Source: Chloranthus sessilifolius
Lineage: Eukaryota; Streptophyta; Magnoliopsida; Chloranthales; Chloranthaceae
NCBI GenBank assembly: GCA_021018995.1
Contig: CM037588.1
Coordinates: 92,664,765-92,728,764, forward strand
Length of the DNA stretch: 64,000 bases
Direction of reading: 5' to 3'
Shown: positions 33,858 to 46,198 of the stretch, piece by piece
How the letters are laid out: every line of letters begins with the position of its first letter
Numbering within the stretch: the stretch's first letter is position 1
The notes under the pieces: generated by a model
The model's database searches: none
What the model was told of the DNA's origin: nothing
Seen by the model: only the letters and a program-made list of their open reading frames with translations
Made by a program: the position numbers and the translations under genes

Positions 33858-34022
33858 TGATCGAAATCGATCGATCGAGTTTGAAAATCGATCAATCAAT
33901 TTCTAGTTGATAATTAATGGTATGTAGTCGGTTGAAATCGATTGATCGATTATGGAAATCGATCAATCGAGTCTGATTGATAATGATTTGAAAACTCACA
34001 GGTAGAAATCGATCGATCGATT
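33858..34022. repeat. ATCGATCGAT palindrome array, 5' LTR of F
   Basis: Five clusters of GAAATCGATCGATCGA-like sequence, some decayed to ATCAATCAAT, separated by about 25-50 bp. Confidence 0.85.
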
Positions 34023-34200
34023 TTGGGCAGACAAGTTTCACCGGTTTCGACTCAGGATAGATGTTAATGTCCTTTTCAGTTCTTTTTACAATAATTTGAT
34101 TAAACATTAATATTTATGCTCAATGATTATATTTACATACACTTTAATGTTTTATGATGGTTCACGAATATGATGAAATATTAAGCAATGATCGTGTTTG

Positions 34201-34456
34201 ATTAGACCTAACATCTTGAGAGGGACGGAGTCTAACTAACATTGAATAATATACATGATTAGACCCAACGTCTTGAGAGAGGCGAAGTCAACTAACATTG
34301 AATAATAAACATGACTAGACCCAACATATTGAGAGAGACGGAATCTAGCATGCAATAAATACGTGATCAATTAGACCCAATGTCTTGATAGGGACAAAGT
34401 CAAATGACACAAGAATAAGGACTTATTAGATCCAACGTCTTGATAGAGACAGAGTC
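34201..34456 (+). repeat. Tandem repeat of about 55 bp, 5' LTR of F
   Basis: Five diverged copies of a unit containing ATTAGACCCAACGTCTTGAG then GACGGAGTCTAA. Each unit brackets its core with TTAGAC and GTCTAA, so each could form a small hairpin. The 3' LTR has a matching array at 45310-45597. Confidence 0.85.
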
Positions 34457-35030
34457 TAAAAGTCAGTTTTGGGACAAGTAAAAGATAAACTTAAAAGAAA
34501 AGATAAACTCATGCGATAATAATTTTCAAGTCACGCTTTAGATCCTTTCAGCTTACTAAATTATGCATGCCACAAATACACACATGAATTATAGAAATGT
34601 TTACATTGCGATGATTGATATCTTATATTTTAATAGATTACATGTTTGGTTTATATAAGTGTAAACTTACATCCCTTATTGATGTAGGTGGCCAGATGAG
34701 ACAGATGTAACTGAGGATAACATAAGGGCTTATAATGATGAGGCTACATGTGGTGTTCATGAACCCGAGATGGATGTCGATGAAGGCTTCGTAGCCTAAC
34801 TATTTATTTCATTAAGAATGTTTTTAGCTTTGAAATATGTTAGGCTTTATAATTGGAATAAGAAGATTGTCATGAGTTTTTATTGCGATTTATTAATGCT
34901 TATTGAATATTTCTTTTTGTTGTTTAAAGCGCTCTTAGTGCCTTATAATATTTTTTTTTGTGGTTCATGATATATGAAGGTACGGCCTAAGATCTTACAA
35001 TAAGAGGTTGTGAGATTTTAGGTCACTGCA

Positions 35031-35046
35031 GTTGCTATCAAAGCCT
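35031..35046 (+). other. Element F primer-binding site (decayed)
   Basis: GTTGCTATCAAAGCCT after the LTR end resembles TTGGTATCAGAGCCT, the Met-tRNA complement, with two or three changes. Confidence 0.65.
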
Positions 35047-35110
35047 AAGGTTGATTTTTACATCGGGAATATGTAGAACTAAAGTCTAATGGGAGTTTGA
35101 TCAGTTACAG

Positions 35111-36132
35111 ATGATGAACAAGCACATTGATGCATCGACTAAGGCGATTGTGAATGCCATCAATGCAACCAGAGCTCCAAATCCTCATCCTACCCCTACT
35201 CCTAGGTCGGAATTGAACAAATTCAGGAAGAACTGACCGCGTCACTTCAATGGGACGGGGGATATTGCTGAAGCTATGAAATGGGTGCAACTAATGGCGA
35301 AGATTTTCGATTTGATGGAATGTAATGAGATGAAGGTGAGGTTGGCAACCTACAAACTAGAAGGGGATGCTGAGAATTGGTGGAGACAATTGAAAGAGGC
35401 GACTCATGTCAAAGAGCCCAAATATGTTTTAGATTGGGACAAATTCGTGAATGTGTTTTATGATAAGTACTACCCTCAAAGAGTCCAAGAAGCAAAGATA
35501 GATGAACTTCTGAACCTTCAACAGGGAGAGATGACCGTAGATACTTACACCAAGGTCCTTACAGAACTAAGTCAGTTCGCGCCAACCTTGGTTTCTAACG
35601 AGAACTTTCGACTCAGGAGGTTTGAGAGGGGTTTGAGGCCCTAGATAAGGAAATTGGTGGTTGGACACCGAAGCGATTCATATAAGGATTTGATTGATAG
35701 GTGTTACACCATTGAGAGAGAACTGAAGGTAACTCCTTCGACTGGTAATGTTGGTCAGAGCTTAGCTATGAACTTTCAATCTAGCTCGCAGAGATTGAGT
35801 GTTTTCGAAATTAAACACGAGATCGGAGAGTTGGACCACACCTTACTCAAGACCGACATTCTCTCAGCAAAGTAAGAGTCTCTTATCAATGACGTTGATT
35901 GCGAAGACTATTTCGATTTGTTCCACAAGTGAGAAGAATCAATATGGCGCTTGCTTAAGGGGATTAGGCGCTTGTTTCAATTGTGGGCAGCAAGGGCATA
36001 AAGCAATCGAGTGCAGAATGCCTAGAAAGTCGTCTGGACTGAGGACTATGTCCCCGACTATGATTACGGCTAATGGGCGAGTGTATATCATATCTGATGT
36101 TGACGCAAAGGCTTCAGATGATGTCATCCAGG
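35111..36132 (+). pseudogene. Element F gag with zinc knuckle
   Basis: Begins MMNKHIDASTKAIVNAIN near 35111, has a stop near 35236, then a long Gag core (35276-35644: ATYKLEGDAENWWRQL, FYDKYYPQRVQEAK, LTELSQFAPT). A stop (35642) and a shift follow. An intact CCHC knuckle, C-F-N-C-G-Q-Q-G-H-K-A-I-E-C, is at about 35976-36017. The exon-like part ends DDVIQG at 36132. Confidence 0.85.
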
Positions 36133-36354
36133 GATTATTTGATTTATTGAAATTCATAATTAATTTGTCATACCTATATATGTAGTGATGTGATGCATAT
36201 TAATTTAAGTAAAATGATCAACTTTTCAGTGTTCTTTGCTTTAAGAAAAATGAATCAGTTGGAAATTAATATTACTTTATAGACCTTATCATTTAAATCG
36301 AAAGATAATTATTATGTTAGATAATGTAAATTGCTGTATGTCTTGTAAGCTCAG
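36133..36354 (+). other. Intron-like interruption between gag and protease of F
   Basis: 222 AT-rich bases separate DVIQ-G from S-MLIDG. The acceptor TAAGCTCAG is good; the donor reads GATTAT and has lost its GT. The position and phase (G|GT) are the same as the intron of element G at 55882-56030. Confidence 0.75.
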
Positions 36355-36700
36355 GTTCGATGTTGATCGATGGGCTTTTTGCTCACATACTTTTAGATTC
36401 GGGTGCTTCCCATTCATTCGTGTCCTTGAACTTCACTAAGCTTCTCGTTAAGGATTTAGCTCCGATGAGCATTCCATTGACTATAGCAACTCCCCTAGGG
36501 AAGAGCGTATTAGCTGACAGATTTTACCCTCAATGTTCTATCTAGGTTGGGACCTATGCATTGGTTGTCGGCCTGATTGAATTAGACTTCGAAGATTTCG
36601 ATGTTATCCTATGGATGGATTGGCTCGCTGAGTCTCATGCGACTCTAGATTGTTACACCAAGACCGTCATTTTTACCCCTTTCGAATGATCGACGTTTAA
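36355..36700 (+). pseudogene. Element F aspartic protease
   Basis: Contains the active site HILLDSGASHSFVS with the D-S-G triad and later FDVILWMDWLAESHATLD, in which the conserved G of LGMDWL has become W. A stop at 36543 interrupts it. Confidence 0.85.
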
Positions 36701-38110
36701 ATTTAAGGGAGCATGGAAAGGTATAATTCCTAAACTCTTTGTTTTAATGAAAGTCGAGGAAAAGCGGGGAGATATATCTTCGGTACCTGTTGTGAACGAA
36801 TATGCGAGAGTGTTTTTGGATGAAGTGATTGGTTTATCGCCAAGTAGGGAAAGTCGAATTTCAGATTGAGCTAGTACTTGACACGGCGCCCCATAGTCAA
36901 GACTCCTTACAAGATGGCACCCGCTGAACTATTGAAATTAAAGAAACAGTTATAGGAACTTCAAGATAAGGACTTTATGAGGAGTCAGCTACCATGGGGT
37001 GCTCCTGCTTTATTTGTGAAGAAGAAAGATGGTATTCAAAGACTATGCATAGACTACCGACAGTTGAACTAGACGACTGATAAAAATAAGTATCTATTGT
37101 CATGGATCGATGTTTTATTTGATCAACTGCAAGGTGCATGATACTTCTCTAAGATCGATCCCAGATCGAGATATCACCAGTTGAGGGTGAGAGAGTCTGA
37201 TGTGGCTAAGACGACATTCAATACGAGGTATGGGCAATATGAATTTTTAGTAATGCCCTTTGGATTGACAAATGCCCCTCCAATATTCATGGACTTGATG
37301 AATCATATTTTCAAGTCACACTTGGATCTATTTGTAGTGGTCTTTATCAATGATATCTAGATCTACTCCAAATCCAAAGAACACGTCGAGCACTTGAAGA
37401 TAACCTTGCAAACCCTCTTGGATCACCAGTTGTACGCTAAGACAAGTAAATGCGAATTCTGGATGCGTGAAGTGGCGTTCCTGGGCCACAAGATTTTTGA
37501 GGCATGGATTAAAGTTGGTCCTGCTAAAATTGAAGCCATCGTAAATTGGGCAAGTTCTAAGAGTGTTACTGAAGTGCGAAGTTTCCTGAGCATGACAGAT
37601 TACTATAGAAGGTTTGTGGAGGGTTTGTCGAAGATCTCAGGACCTCTTACTGGATTGACCAAGAAGAATGTAAAATTCGATTGGACTGAAGAGTGCAAGA
37701 AGAGCTTTCTCGAATTGAAAGAAAAGTTAACTATTGCACTAATTCTAGTGATACATACGGGTAGTGGTGGCTTTACCATTATTATCGATATTTCAAATAA
37801 ACGATTAGGCGGTGTCCTTATGCAGAATGAGAAAGTTGTGGCTTACGGATCTTGAAAGCTAAAGGATCACGAAAAGAATTACCCTATGCACGATCTAGAG
37901 TTGACAACCATCATTTTTGCATTAATATTTGGAGACACTACCTTTATGAGGAGAAATTCATCATCTCCACGAATCATTAAAGTCTGAAATATCGTTTTAC
38001 GCAGAAAGAGTTGAACATGAGATAGAGGAGATGGCTGGAATTCCTGATAGATCATGACTGCGAGATCAAAATCATTCGGGAAAGGCTAATGTTGTTGTTG
38101 ATGCCCTTAG
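36701..38110 (+). pseudogene. Element F reverse transcriptase and RNase H
   Basis: RT landmarks: [31 protein letters not shown] (motif A), [13 protein letters not shown], and the catalytic box changed from V-D-D to FINDI followed by a stop near 37360. The frame 37394-37855 covers KCEFWMREVAFLGHKI and DYYRRFVEGLSKISGPL. RNase H is marked by FIISTNH and VVDALSR, with stops. Confidence 0.85.
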
Positions 38111-38147
38111 CAGATTTATTCTAGAACGGGTAACTTGACCAAGGGCA

Positions 38148-39594
38148 TTGCCTTCGCATATTATTATCACCTCCTCATTACTTGATCGAATCATGAAACT
38201 ACTGCTTGAAGATCCTAACATTTTGAAACTGAAGGATAGTGGGAAGCCGGAGATAGCTATCAGAGATGCTAGGATGATTTTGTTCCAGGGATGCTACTGT
38301 GTGCCTGATAATTTAGAATTGAAAGGAGATATCTTGGACGAAGCCCATAAGTTTAAATTCTCTATTCACCCTAGAAACAACAAGATATATAAAAGGTTGG
38401 AGAAAAATTATTGGTAAAATGACATAAAGCGAGAGATCGCTGACTACGTGGCAAGATGTCACTCATGCCAGCAAGTTAAAGTCGAACATTAGAAACCACC
38501 TGGTTTACTTCAGCCGCTACCGATTCCATGATGGAAATGGGAAAGTATCGGTATGAATTTCATCACCTGTTTGCCAAGGACTTTGAAGCGGAACGATGCT
38601 ATTTTGGTCGTGGTTGATAGATTGACTAAATCGACTCATTTTATACCATACTGCGTGACCTATTTAGCTTCTCAATTAGCAGATATCTACATGCGGGAGA
38701 TTGTTGGATTACATGGAGTACCTACTGATATTGTGTCTGATAGAGACCTATGTTTCACGTCGAGTTGATATTGGCAGAAATTTCAAGACGGGATGGGGTC
38801 TAAGTTGAAATTTAGCTATACTTTTCATCCTCAGATGGATGGATAGGCCAAAAGACTGAATCAAGTGTTGGAAGACATGTTACACACTTGTGTATTGAAC
38901 TTTGGAGGCAATTGGCACGAACATGTATCTCTCGCAGAGTTCTCCTATAACAATAGTTATCACTCTACCATTTAGATGGCCTCGTATGAAGCCTTGTATG
39001 GGAGAAGTTGCAGAACTCCTCTGCATTGGGATGACGTCAGTGAGAAGTTTTCTTGGACCTCAGATTGTTGAAGATACGTTTAAGCAAGTTCAATTCATCC
39101 TAGAATGAATAAGGACCGCGCAGAGCAGACAGAAGAGCTACGCTGATTTGAAGCATAGGAATTGAGATCTTATCGAAGAGGATAAAGTTTTTGTAAAAAT
39201 TTCACCAATGAAAGGAGTGATGAAATTTGGGCTAAAAGAAAAGCTTAGTCTAAGATTCATGGGACCGTTTGAAGTCTTGAAGAGAATCGGAGAAATAACA
39301 TATTGGGTCAAACTATCGCCAAAGTTTATTGAGGTGCACAATATTTTTCACATATCCATGCTAAAGAAATATGTGGCCGACCCTGGTCACGTTATCGACT
39401 GAGAACCCTTAGAGATTTATAAGGATATGTCCGTTGTAGAGAAGCCTATTCAGATTGTTAGTCGGAAAGAGCAGACCCTGAGAAATAAAGTTATACCGTT
39501 GGTTCTTATGATTTGGCAACATCACTCTCGTTAAGAAGCCACTTTAGAATATGAGGATACTATCAGGAAGCACTATCCCCATCTCTTCGACTAA
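38148..39594 (+). pseudogene. Element F integrase and chromodomain
   Basis: HHCC region (H-K-F-K-F-S-I-H...CHSCQQVK), core with MNFITCLPR, VSDRDLCFTS and a decayed Q-x-D-G-x-A-x-R-L-N-Q segment, where the catalytic Glu region is damaged. C-terminal GKL-like region KLSLRFMGPFEVLKRIGEI and VHNIFHISMLKKY, then a Tekay-type chromodomain (IVSRKEQTLRNKVIPLV, then ATLEYEDTIRKHYPHLF). Stops occur throughout. Confidence 0.85.
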
Positions 39595-39635
39595 AGGTAT
39601 GACTCAATTTCGAGGACAAAATTTTTATAAGTAGG

Positions 39636-39651
39636 AAAGATTGTAATGACC
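39636..39651 (+). other. Element F polypurine tract
   Basis: AGGAAAGAT (within AAGTAGGAAAGAT) immediately before the 3' LTR start TGTAATGACC. Confidence 0.7.
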
Positions 39652-39809
39652 ATAATTTTATTACTTTGATACACCTTATTTAATTGTATGTGCCTAATAT
39701 TGTATCCACTACATGCCTTGAATTTTCAAACATTTTAATTAAAAATACATATTTTAATTTTTCAAACTATTATATTTATTTCTGTCATTAATTAACATAA
39801 GTTATGTGG

Positions 39810-39865
39810 TAGCCTACTGGTTAGAGGCTTAAGTTAGAAATAAGAGGTCAGAGGATAGAACCTTA
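39810..39865 (+). other. tRNA-like module in element F 3' LTR
   Basis: TAGCCTACTGGTTAGAGGC is an excellent D-arm/box A match; GAGGATAGAACCTT is a decayed box B. Confidence 0.55.
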
Positions 39866-40405
39866 GAATATAAGTTTAAACCTTTATTTTGAACCTTAAA
39901 GTAAATGTCTATACATCATTCTTTGGTGTGTTAGCATAACGCCGGATTTTTTCCTAATAAGTTAAAAGGTGTATTATAGGGAAAATCCTAGAGATTCTTT
40001 TTAAGAATAGAGATCCTTCCTGTAAGAAAATCTTAGAGACTTTAGAGAAGAGATTCTAAATCCTCTTTTTTTTAGAACTTTTCTTTTTGGAAGATTGGCG
40101 AGATGTTTGCGTTTATTCTCAAGCGGCCTTTGCCTCCTTCAAGAGCCATCGTCATAGTGAGGAACCCGATTGAATTGTGGAGATACAATCGATCTAAGTA
40201 TGGAAATCATGCTTTCCCTTGGAACTTAAAATATCGATTTAAATATGAGTTTTATGTTAATTAGTACCTTTATTGTATAAATAATGAATGGTATGATTAG
40301 ATGTGATGCATGCTTTGATAAATACTTTTTTAGGTTGATATTTTTGCTTAAAAATTGGGTTAAATTTCACCATACAATTTGAGATACTTTGAAGAGTGCT
40401 CACTT

Positions 40406-40785
40406 GTCGAAATCGATCGATCAATCGAGTTTGGAAATCGATCGATCGATTTTTGGACGATAATTAATGATATGCTCTCAGGTCAAAATTGATCGATCAA
40501 TTTTTGGATGATAATTAATGATGTACTCTCAGGTCGAAATCGATCGATTGAGTTTGGAAATCGATCGATCGAGTTTGGAAATTGATTGACTACTTTTTGG
40601 ATGATAGTTAATGATATGCTCTCAGGTTGAAATCGATTGATCGAGTTTGGAAATCGATCTATCACTTTCTGGACGATAATTAATGATATGTTCTCAGGTC
40701 GAAATTGATAGATTTCAAGACGATAATTAATGGTATGCTCTCGAGTTGCAATCGATTGATCAATTCTGGAAATTGATCGATCGTG
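40406..40785. repeat. ATCGATCGAT palindrome array, 3' LTR of F
   Basis: Five or more units of about 75 bp, each with GTCGAAATCGATCGATC..., GGAAATCGATCGATCGA and a GACGATAATTAATGATATGC spacer. It begins about 755 bp from the LTR start and continues beyond H at 45050-45115. Confidence 0.9.
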
Positions 40786-42529
40786 TAACGCCCCGCCCTC
40801 GTCTCGACACCTGCATATGTGCAATACTCCGGTATGCAGGCGGTCATTAATCGAACCTAATAAACATTATGGAAACACAACTTTAACCTTAGGATATCTT
40901 TTGCAAAATTCATATTTCTACTGTGCACAAGTAGGTAGTAGCTCTTTGAAAAATGCGAAGTCTAGTGTTCTCCGAAAACATTGCATAAATAAAACGACAA
41001 GACTTTTCTTATCATAAATTTTCAGGACAAGCTCTCAAAAGTTCAACCCAGGGTTAAAGTCACCACTAGACTCCCAAGAAAAAAAGACTGAGGTTTTGCT
41101 GGGTGACATTGGACCTTTTCAAGAAATTCTAGAATACATGCCCAACCAAAGATTCCTAAGTAAAAAAGAAACCTATAGCAGACAAGAACAATGCTTAACA
41201 TCCTTCCATGCCATCCAATTCCTTAGCAAAAAGAGCAAAATGGTCGTTCGATACCTGAGAGCGGGGACTGTTGTTGATTTCACGTTAGCGTTGCTTATTG
41301 TGCCGACAACTAAAACTCAGTGGAGTTTATTAATAGAATGAGCTGTGAAGCCCAATAGATAAAATAACTAGTTCTACAAAAAGCCTGTAACATTTATATC
41401 ATTATTTGCAAGAATATCCACCTTCTTAAACATATATGAAAATATTCTTTTTAACGGGTATGCCAGTCATTTCGATGGAAAAAGAGTAAAAGAGAACACA
41501 TAATGATTCATACATGTAGAGGTCAATGAAATAAATTCGACTATTATACAAAGGTTACATATTGTTTTAATGATTTGAAGAGGTTTCATTTGTCCAACCA
41601 TCAAATCATGTCACAGTTGCCTAAATTTTCTTACATATTTTATTTTAATGCTGATACCAAGCATTGACCATGGTCTCAAACGAACACTCTGTCCTTAGCA
41701 TCCCAAGGAGGTACCTCTCTACTAGCGCAAAAGTAGAAGTAAAAGCACTTCTCCCCTTATGTCCCTTAGGACTATCACTGTATTGCAAAGGCCCATACTA
41801 GGCAATCCGAAATTGGGCCGCCATTTGGCGATGCACAATACATCTCAAATATTTCAACAAAAAGTCACAAATGGTATCTTCCTTCACTTGTTTACAATTT
41901 ACTATGAGTTTCTAGGACAGGTTCTTTAAATGATCTATCGTCCGAAAGTTTTCCGCTAAATATATAATTTATCCTAGTTCCTATCAGGAACTTGATTCAA
42001 GGTTAAAAATAACATTTCTAATTTCTCAAGGTTAGCCATAAAAAAATTAATCAGTATTGGGTGGCTTGGGCAAAATCCAAATGCACATTCATAAATTCAC
42101 ACAAAGGTCAATATTTATTAACCTAACTAGATAAGTGTTTTCAACCAATGAACTGGCTAGAGAATATATTTTAATAATCAATAATAATGAGATTAACATA
42201 GGTAAGTAATAAACTAGTTGGACGATATACTTGATTGGGTTCTAAAATCGTTATATGAGACAAAAAAACTTATAATAAAACTATATAAACATGCTATGGG
42301 CAATGTATGGTTGCATGTATTGAGCAACATATAGGTAAGATGGAGGTATGTAATATATGAGCAAATCATTAATTGAGGGAGAGGAATGTTTTTAAAATGA
42401 TGGTGTTTTACTGGTAACATAAAGGTGAAAGCTAGGTACAAGTAACAAGTGAACTAATTGGGGTAGAAATGAACACAAGTATATGAACTTGCTAAGCAAA
42501 ATGGTAGCAGAGATCGAAAACTATTGGGT

Positions 42530-43165
42530 TTCAACTTTAGATTGGCTGCATAGAACTAAGGGAAGCTGCTGGATTTCAGATTCAGATTCAGCTTTAGATG
42601 GGCTGCATAGTACTAAGGAAATGGCTATGTTTCAAGTTCAAATTCAGTTTTATATAGTTGCATAGTACCTATAGAAATGGTTGGATTTCAGATTCGATTT
42701 CAAATTTAGTTGGGCTACATAATACCTAAAGAAAATGCTAGGTTTCAGGTTTAATTACAGGTTTAGTGGGCTGCATAGTACCTGAAGAACATGCTGGGTT
42801 TCAAGTTCAATTTCAGGTTTAGTTGGGCTGCATAGTACCTAGGGAACTACTGGATTTCGGGTTCAATTTCATGTTTAGTTGGGCTGCATAGTACCTAGGG
42901 AACTGCTGGATTTTGGGTTCAATTTCAGGTTTAGTTGGGCTGCATAGTACTTGAAGAAAATGGCTAGATTCCAGGTTCAATTTCAGGTTTAGTTGGGCTG
43001 CATAATACTTGAAAAATTGCTGGATTTCAGGTTCAAATTCAGGTTTAGTTGGGCTGCACAGTACCTGAAGAACTGCTGGATTTTGAGTTCAGTTTGGTTT
43101 TTGGTGGGCTGTATAATACTAAAGAAAAATGGCTGGGATTCAGGTTCAAATTCAGTTTTAGGTGG
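42530..43165. repeat. Minisatellite of about 57 bp in H
   Basis: About eleven copies of a unit with GGGCTGCATAGTACCT, GGAACTGCTGGATTTC and AGGTTCAATTTCAGG, diverging at the edges. Confidence 0.9.
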
Positions 43166-44163
43166 TGATGCATAGCACTAGCACTGCACTTGCTGCTAGA
43201 AAGTAAGGTGACTGCTGCATGACATTTTCGTCTAATTGCATCACTTTATGTTTTATATACACGTTATTTGGACAACCATATTCTTTGTATAAATATTAAA
43301 TCCAAGAAAATTAAAAAGATTCCTACAACAGCAATTAAAATATAAATCAACTTGGCAATCTCAATCAACGAAAAAGTTAGGTGAGTGTGTGTTTGGATGG
43401 CGGCCACCCTCCGCTAGCAAGCTAGACAAATACTAAACCATAGTAATTCGCAAATTGGTACGGCGGCCATGTTTGGCTAGCCAATAATACACGAGTGAAT
43501 CAACGATTTCAGTCATATTTATGCTAGAAATAGATATAGCGGAACTAAATGTACACATATCAACAAATACATATAGTTTTTAGTTGGTTCAAGAATTTCA
43601 ACAAATAGGTCATGGGCATCATACTAGTAACACTGTTATAATTTGAATTGATAACAATCAATTTGAGTGGTTGGTAAATGCAACCCACATGTAATGCTAA
43701 AATTATAAGACTACACTAGAATGATATTATATGATGCCATAATTCCAATCAACATGTATTAAGAATTCAATCGCATGATCAAAATCATTTATAAAAAAAT
43801 ATTTCTGAAATCATGTGACATATCGGGATTATCTCAATCTCATGGAGAGTCAATCGTATGGTGATTAGGAAACTCAAGATTTGACATTTGTTTTCGGCAG
43901 TATTTCAAACAAATTATAGACATGTATGTGAGATTTTTGGTAGAGCTAGTTGTATCTACCTCTGTTTTCTCAGAATTCTCGCGACGTCTAGCGCTTCGAG
44001 GGGCTTCTTCTCACACGCACTTGTTGGCTGAGATGATGAAGAAGGGGCTCCAAATAGCTAGTTTCCTTAGCTCCAAGGGTTTAAATCAACAAGGGTCAGA
44101 GGAGGGAGTTGGGTTTAAATGAAGAGGTGAGAAGAGAGTGAGTGCTTGTGGGTTTTGAGGGTT

Positions 44164-44173
44164 CTATATATAG
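44164..44173 (-). promoter_or_regulatory. Probable LTR TATA box in H
   Basis: CTATATATAG, itself palindromic. On the minus strand it is followed by AACCCTCAAAACCCACAAGC and a CTC-rich leader like a plant 5' UTR. Confidence 0.55.
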
Positions 44174-44189
44174 CCCTTCCCCTGAAATC

Positions 44190-44260
44190 TGATGCATGCA
44201 ACCCATGAATCGGGTGCCGTGTAGCACCCTTCTTCCCCAATTCGTGGGTTGCGTGCATCA
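44190..44260. repeat. 25-bp inverted repeat beside the H TATA box
   Basis: Arms 44190-44214 and 44236-44260 (TGATGCATGCAACCCATG... and ...CGTGGGTTGCGTGCATCA) pair with four mismatches around a 21-base loop. Confidence 0.85.
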
Positions 44261-45309
44261 ACTCACCAAGCTTCTCTTGTCAACCCATCTTCATTCCTTG
44301 TATAATAGTTGTTGGCTCGCTTCTCCTTTTTACACCTTCCTTAAGCTATAAGGTTAGTGTTTACGCTCTTGTCTCTTCATGCTTTGTACCATTTGCTTTG
44401 TTGTTAACCGAGGGTATCATGTGGGTAAGTGATGGTAGCTAGGGCGTGTTGCTGGGTTGGGATTGTCCATCTTTGACACTTTCTAAATGGTTGGTGATGA
44501 AGTTATAAAATCTAAGGTGCTTGGTTAAAGTCCCATACTTTGTGTAGGATGGTTTAGATTTGTTACAATTAAAGGCCCATTAATGTCCAACCATTTTAAG
44601 AGTTATCATGACCCAATTGGACTGTTGACCCAATTGGCCCAATTTAGTTTATATACGATAGACCCAACCAACATGGTCTCGACTAAACCCACAAGAGCCG
44701 CTTAATTTCCATTTGAACTAAGTTGGCCCATTAGACCAGCTTAGCCCACCAAATTTAACAAGGAACAGGGTCTGGATCCATCTTGGGCCCCATCCCAAAT
44801 CATAGTTTTGGGAAAACTCGACCATCCTATCTTGACACATTTAATTGAACATATATTTATTACTAAAGGATCCTGAGTCTTGAGTCGTGGCCAACCATGT
44901 AAACCCTAACAAATTTTATTTTATTTTATATATATTTCAATTTTTAATTTAATTTAATTTTTTTTAATAGACGGCGATGCACATGTTCACTCAAATATTT
45001 AGACCTTCGAGAATTGTAAATATGCGTCAGGATAGTTCGGGGTGTTACAGATCGAGTCTGATTGATAATGATTTGAAAAACTAACGGGTAGAAATCAATC
45101 GATCGATTCTGGGCAGACAAGTTTCACCGGTTTGGACTCGGGACAAATGTCTGTGTCCTTTTCAGTTCTTTTTATAATAGTTTGATTAAATGTTAAGGTT
45201 TATGCTTAATGATTATATTTATATGTACTTTAATATTTTATGATGGTCCACGAATTGTATGATAACAACATAGTGAACATGATAAAATGTTAAACAACGA
45301 TCGTGTTTG

Positions 45310-45597
45310 ATTAGACTCAACATCTTGAGGGGGATGAAGCCTAACTACTATTAAATAAAAAGTATGATTAAACCTAACGTCTTGAGAGAGACGGAGTCTA
45401 ACTAACATTGTAACAAACATGACTAGACCCAATGTCTTGAGAGGGATGGAGTGTAGCAAACAATAAACACGTGATCAATTAGACACAATGTCTTGATAGG
45501 GACGAAGTCTAATGATACAAGAATAAGGGCTTGTTAAATCCAACGTCTTGATAGGGACAGTCTAACAATCAACATCTTGAGAGGGACGGATAAAAGA
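45310..45597 (+). repeat. Tandem repeat of about 55 bp, 3' LTR of F
   Basis: Counterpart of 34201-34456, with TTAGAC...GTCTAA-bracketed units, one truncated to GACAGTCTAAC. Confidence 0.8.
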
Positions 45598-46189
45598 TGA
45601 ACTTAAAAGAAAAGATAAGCTCATACAATAATGATTTTCAAGCCACGTTTCAGTTCCTTTCAGCTTATTTAAATTATACATGCCACAAACACACACTCAT
45701 TAATTATAGAAATGATTACATTGTGATGATCGATATCTTATGTTTTAATGGATTGCATGTTTAGTTCGTACAAGTGTAAACTTACATCCCTTATTGATAT
45801 GGGTGGCCAGATGAGGCATGTGTAACTGAGGATAATGTATGAGCTTATGCTGATGAGATTGCACATGGTGTTCATGAACCTGAGATTGATGGAGATGAAG
45901 GCTTCATAGCCTAGCTATTTATTTCCTTTTAATATTATATTATTTTTAAATGGATGGAACATCGATTGACTCATAATTTCGTTAAGAATCTTTTAAACTT
46001 TGAAATATGTTAGACTTTATAATTTGAATAAGAAGATTGTTATGGGTTCTATTACGATTCATTAGTGCTTATTGAATCTTTCTTTTCGCTATTTAAAATG
46101 CTCTTAGTGCCTTATAATATTTTTTTTTGTGATTCATGATATACGAAGGTACGGCCTAAGATCTTATAATAAGAGGTTGTGAGATTTCG

Positions 46190-46198
<9 letters not shown>

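Larger units (their letters stand above)
33281..35030 (+). repeat. Element F 5' LTR (about 1.75 kb)
   Basis: Matches the 3' LTR (39652-40785 plus 45055-46200) in order. The first bases (TGTAATGACC in the partner) have been replaced, about 25 bp are missing near the start, and a segment matching 39890-40060 is also largely absent. It ends GGTCACTGCA before the primer site. Confidence 0.8.
40786..45049 (-). mobile_element. LTR-like insertion H (4264 bp, probable giant solo LTR)
   Basis: Begins TGTAACGCCCCG and ends CGGGGTGTTACA, with inverted TG...CA ends typical of LTRs. GATCG directly precedes and follows it, a perfect 5-bp duplication, and the LTR of F reads on across it. No internal direct repeat of its ends and no coding domains were seen, so it is best read as a solo LTR of a long-LTR Ty3 element. 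The TATA box at 44164-44173, followed on the minus strand by a CT-rich leader, suggests minus orientation. Confidence 0.75.

Noticed and set aside
42530-43165. CRISPR-like repeat-spacer look
   Set aside because: Units are contiguous, diverged tandem repeats without unique spacers, in plant nuclear DNA.
43922-44122. 66-residue ORF in H
   Set aside because: Lies in presumed LTR leader, short, without domain.
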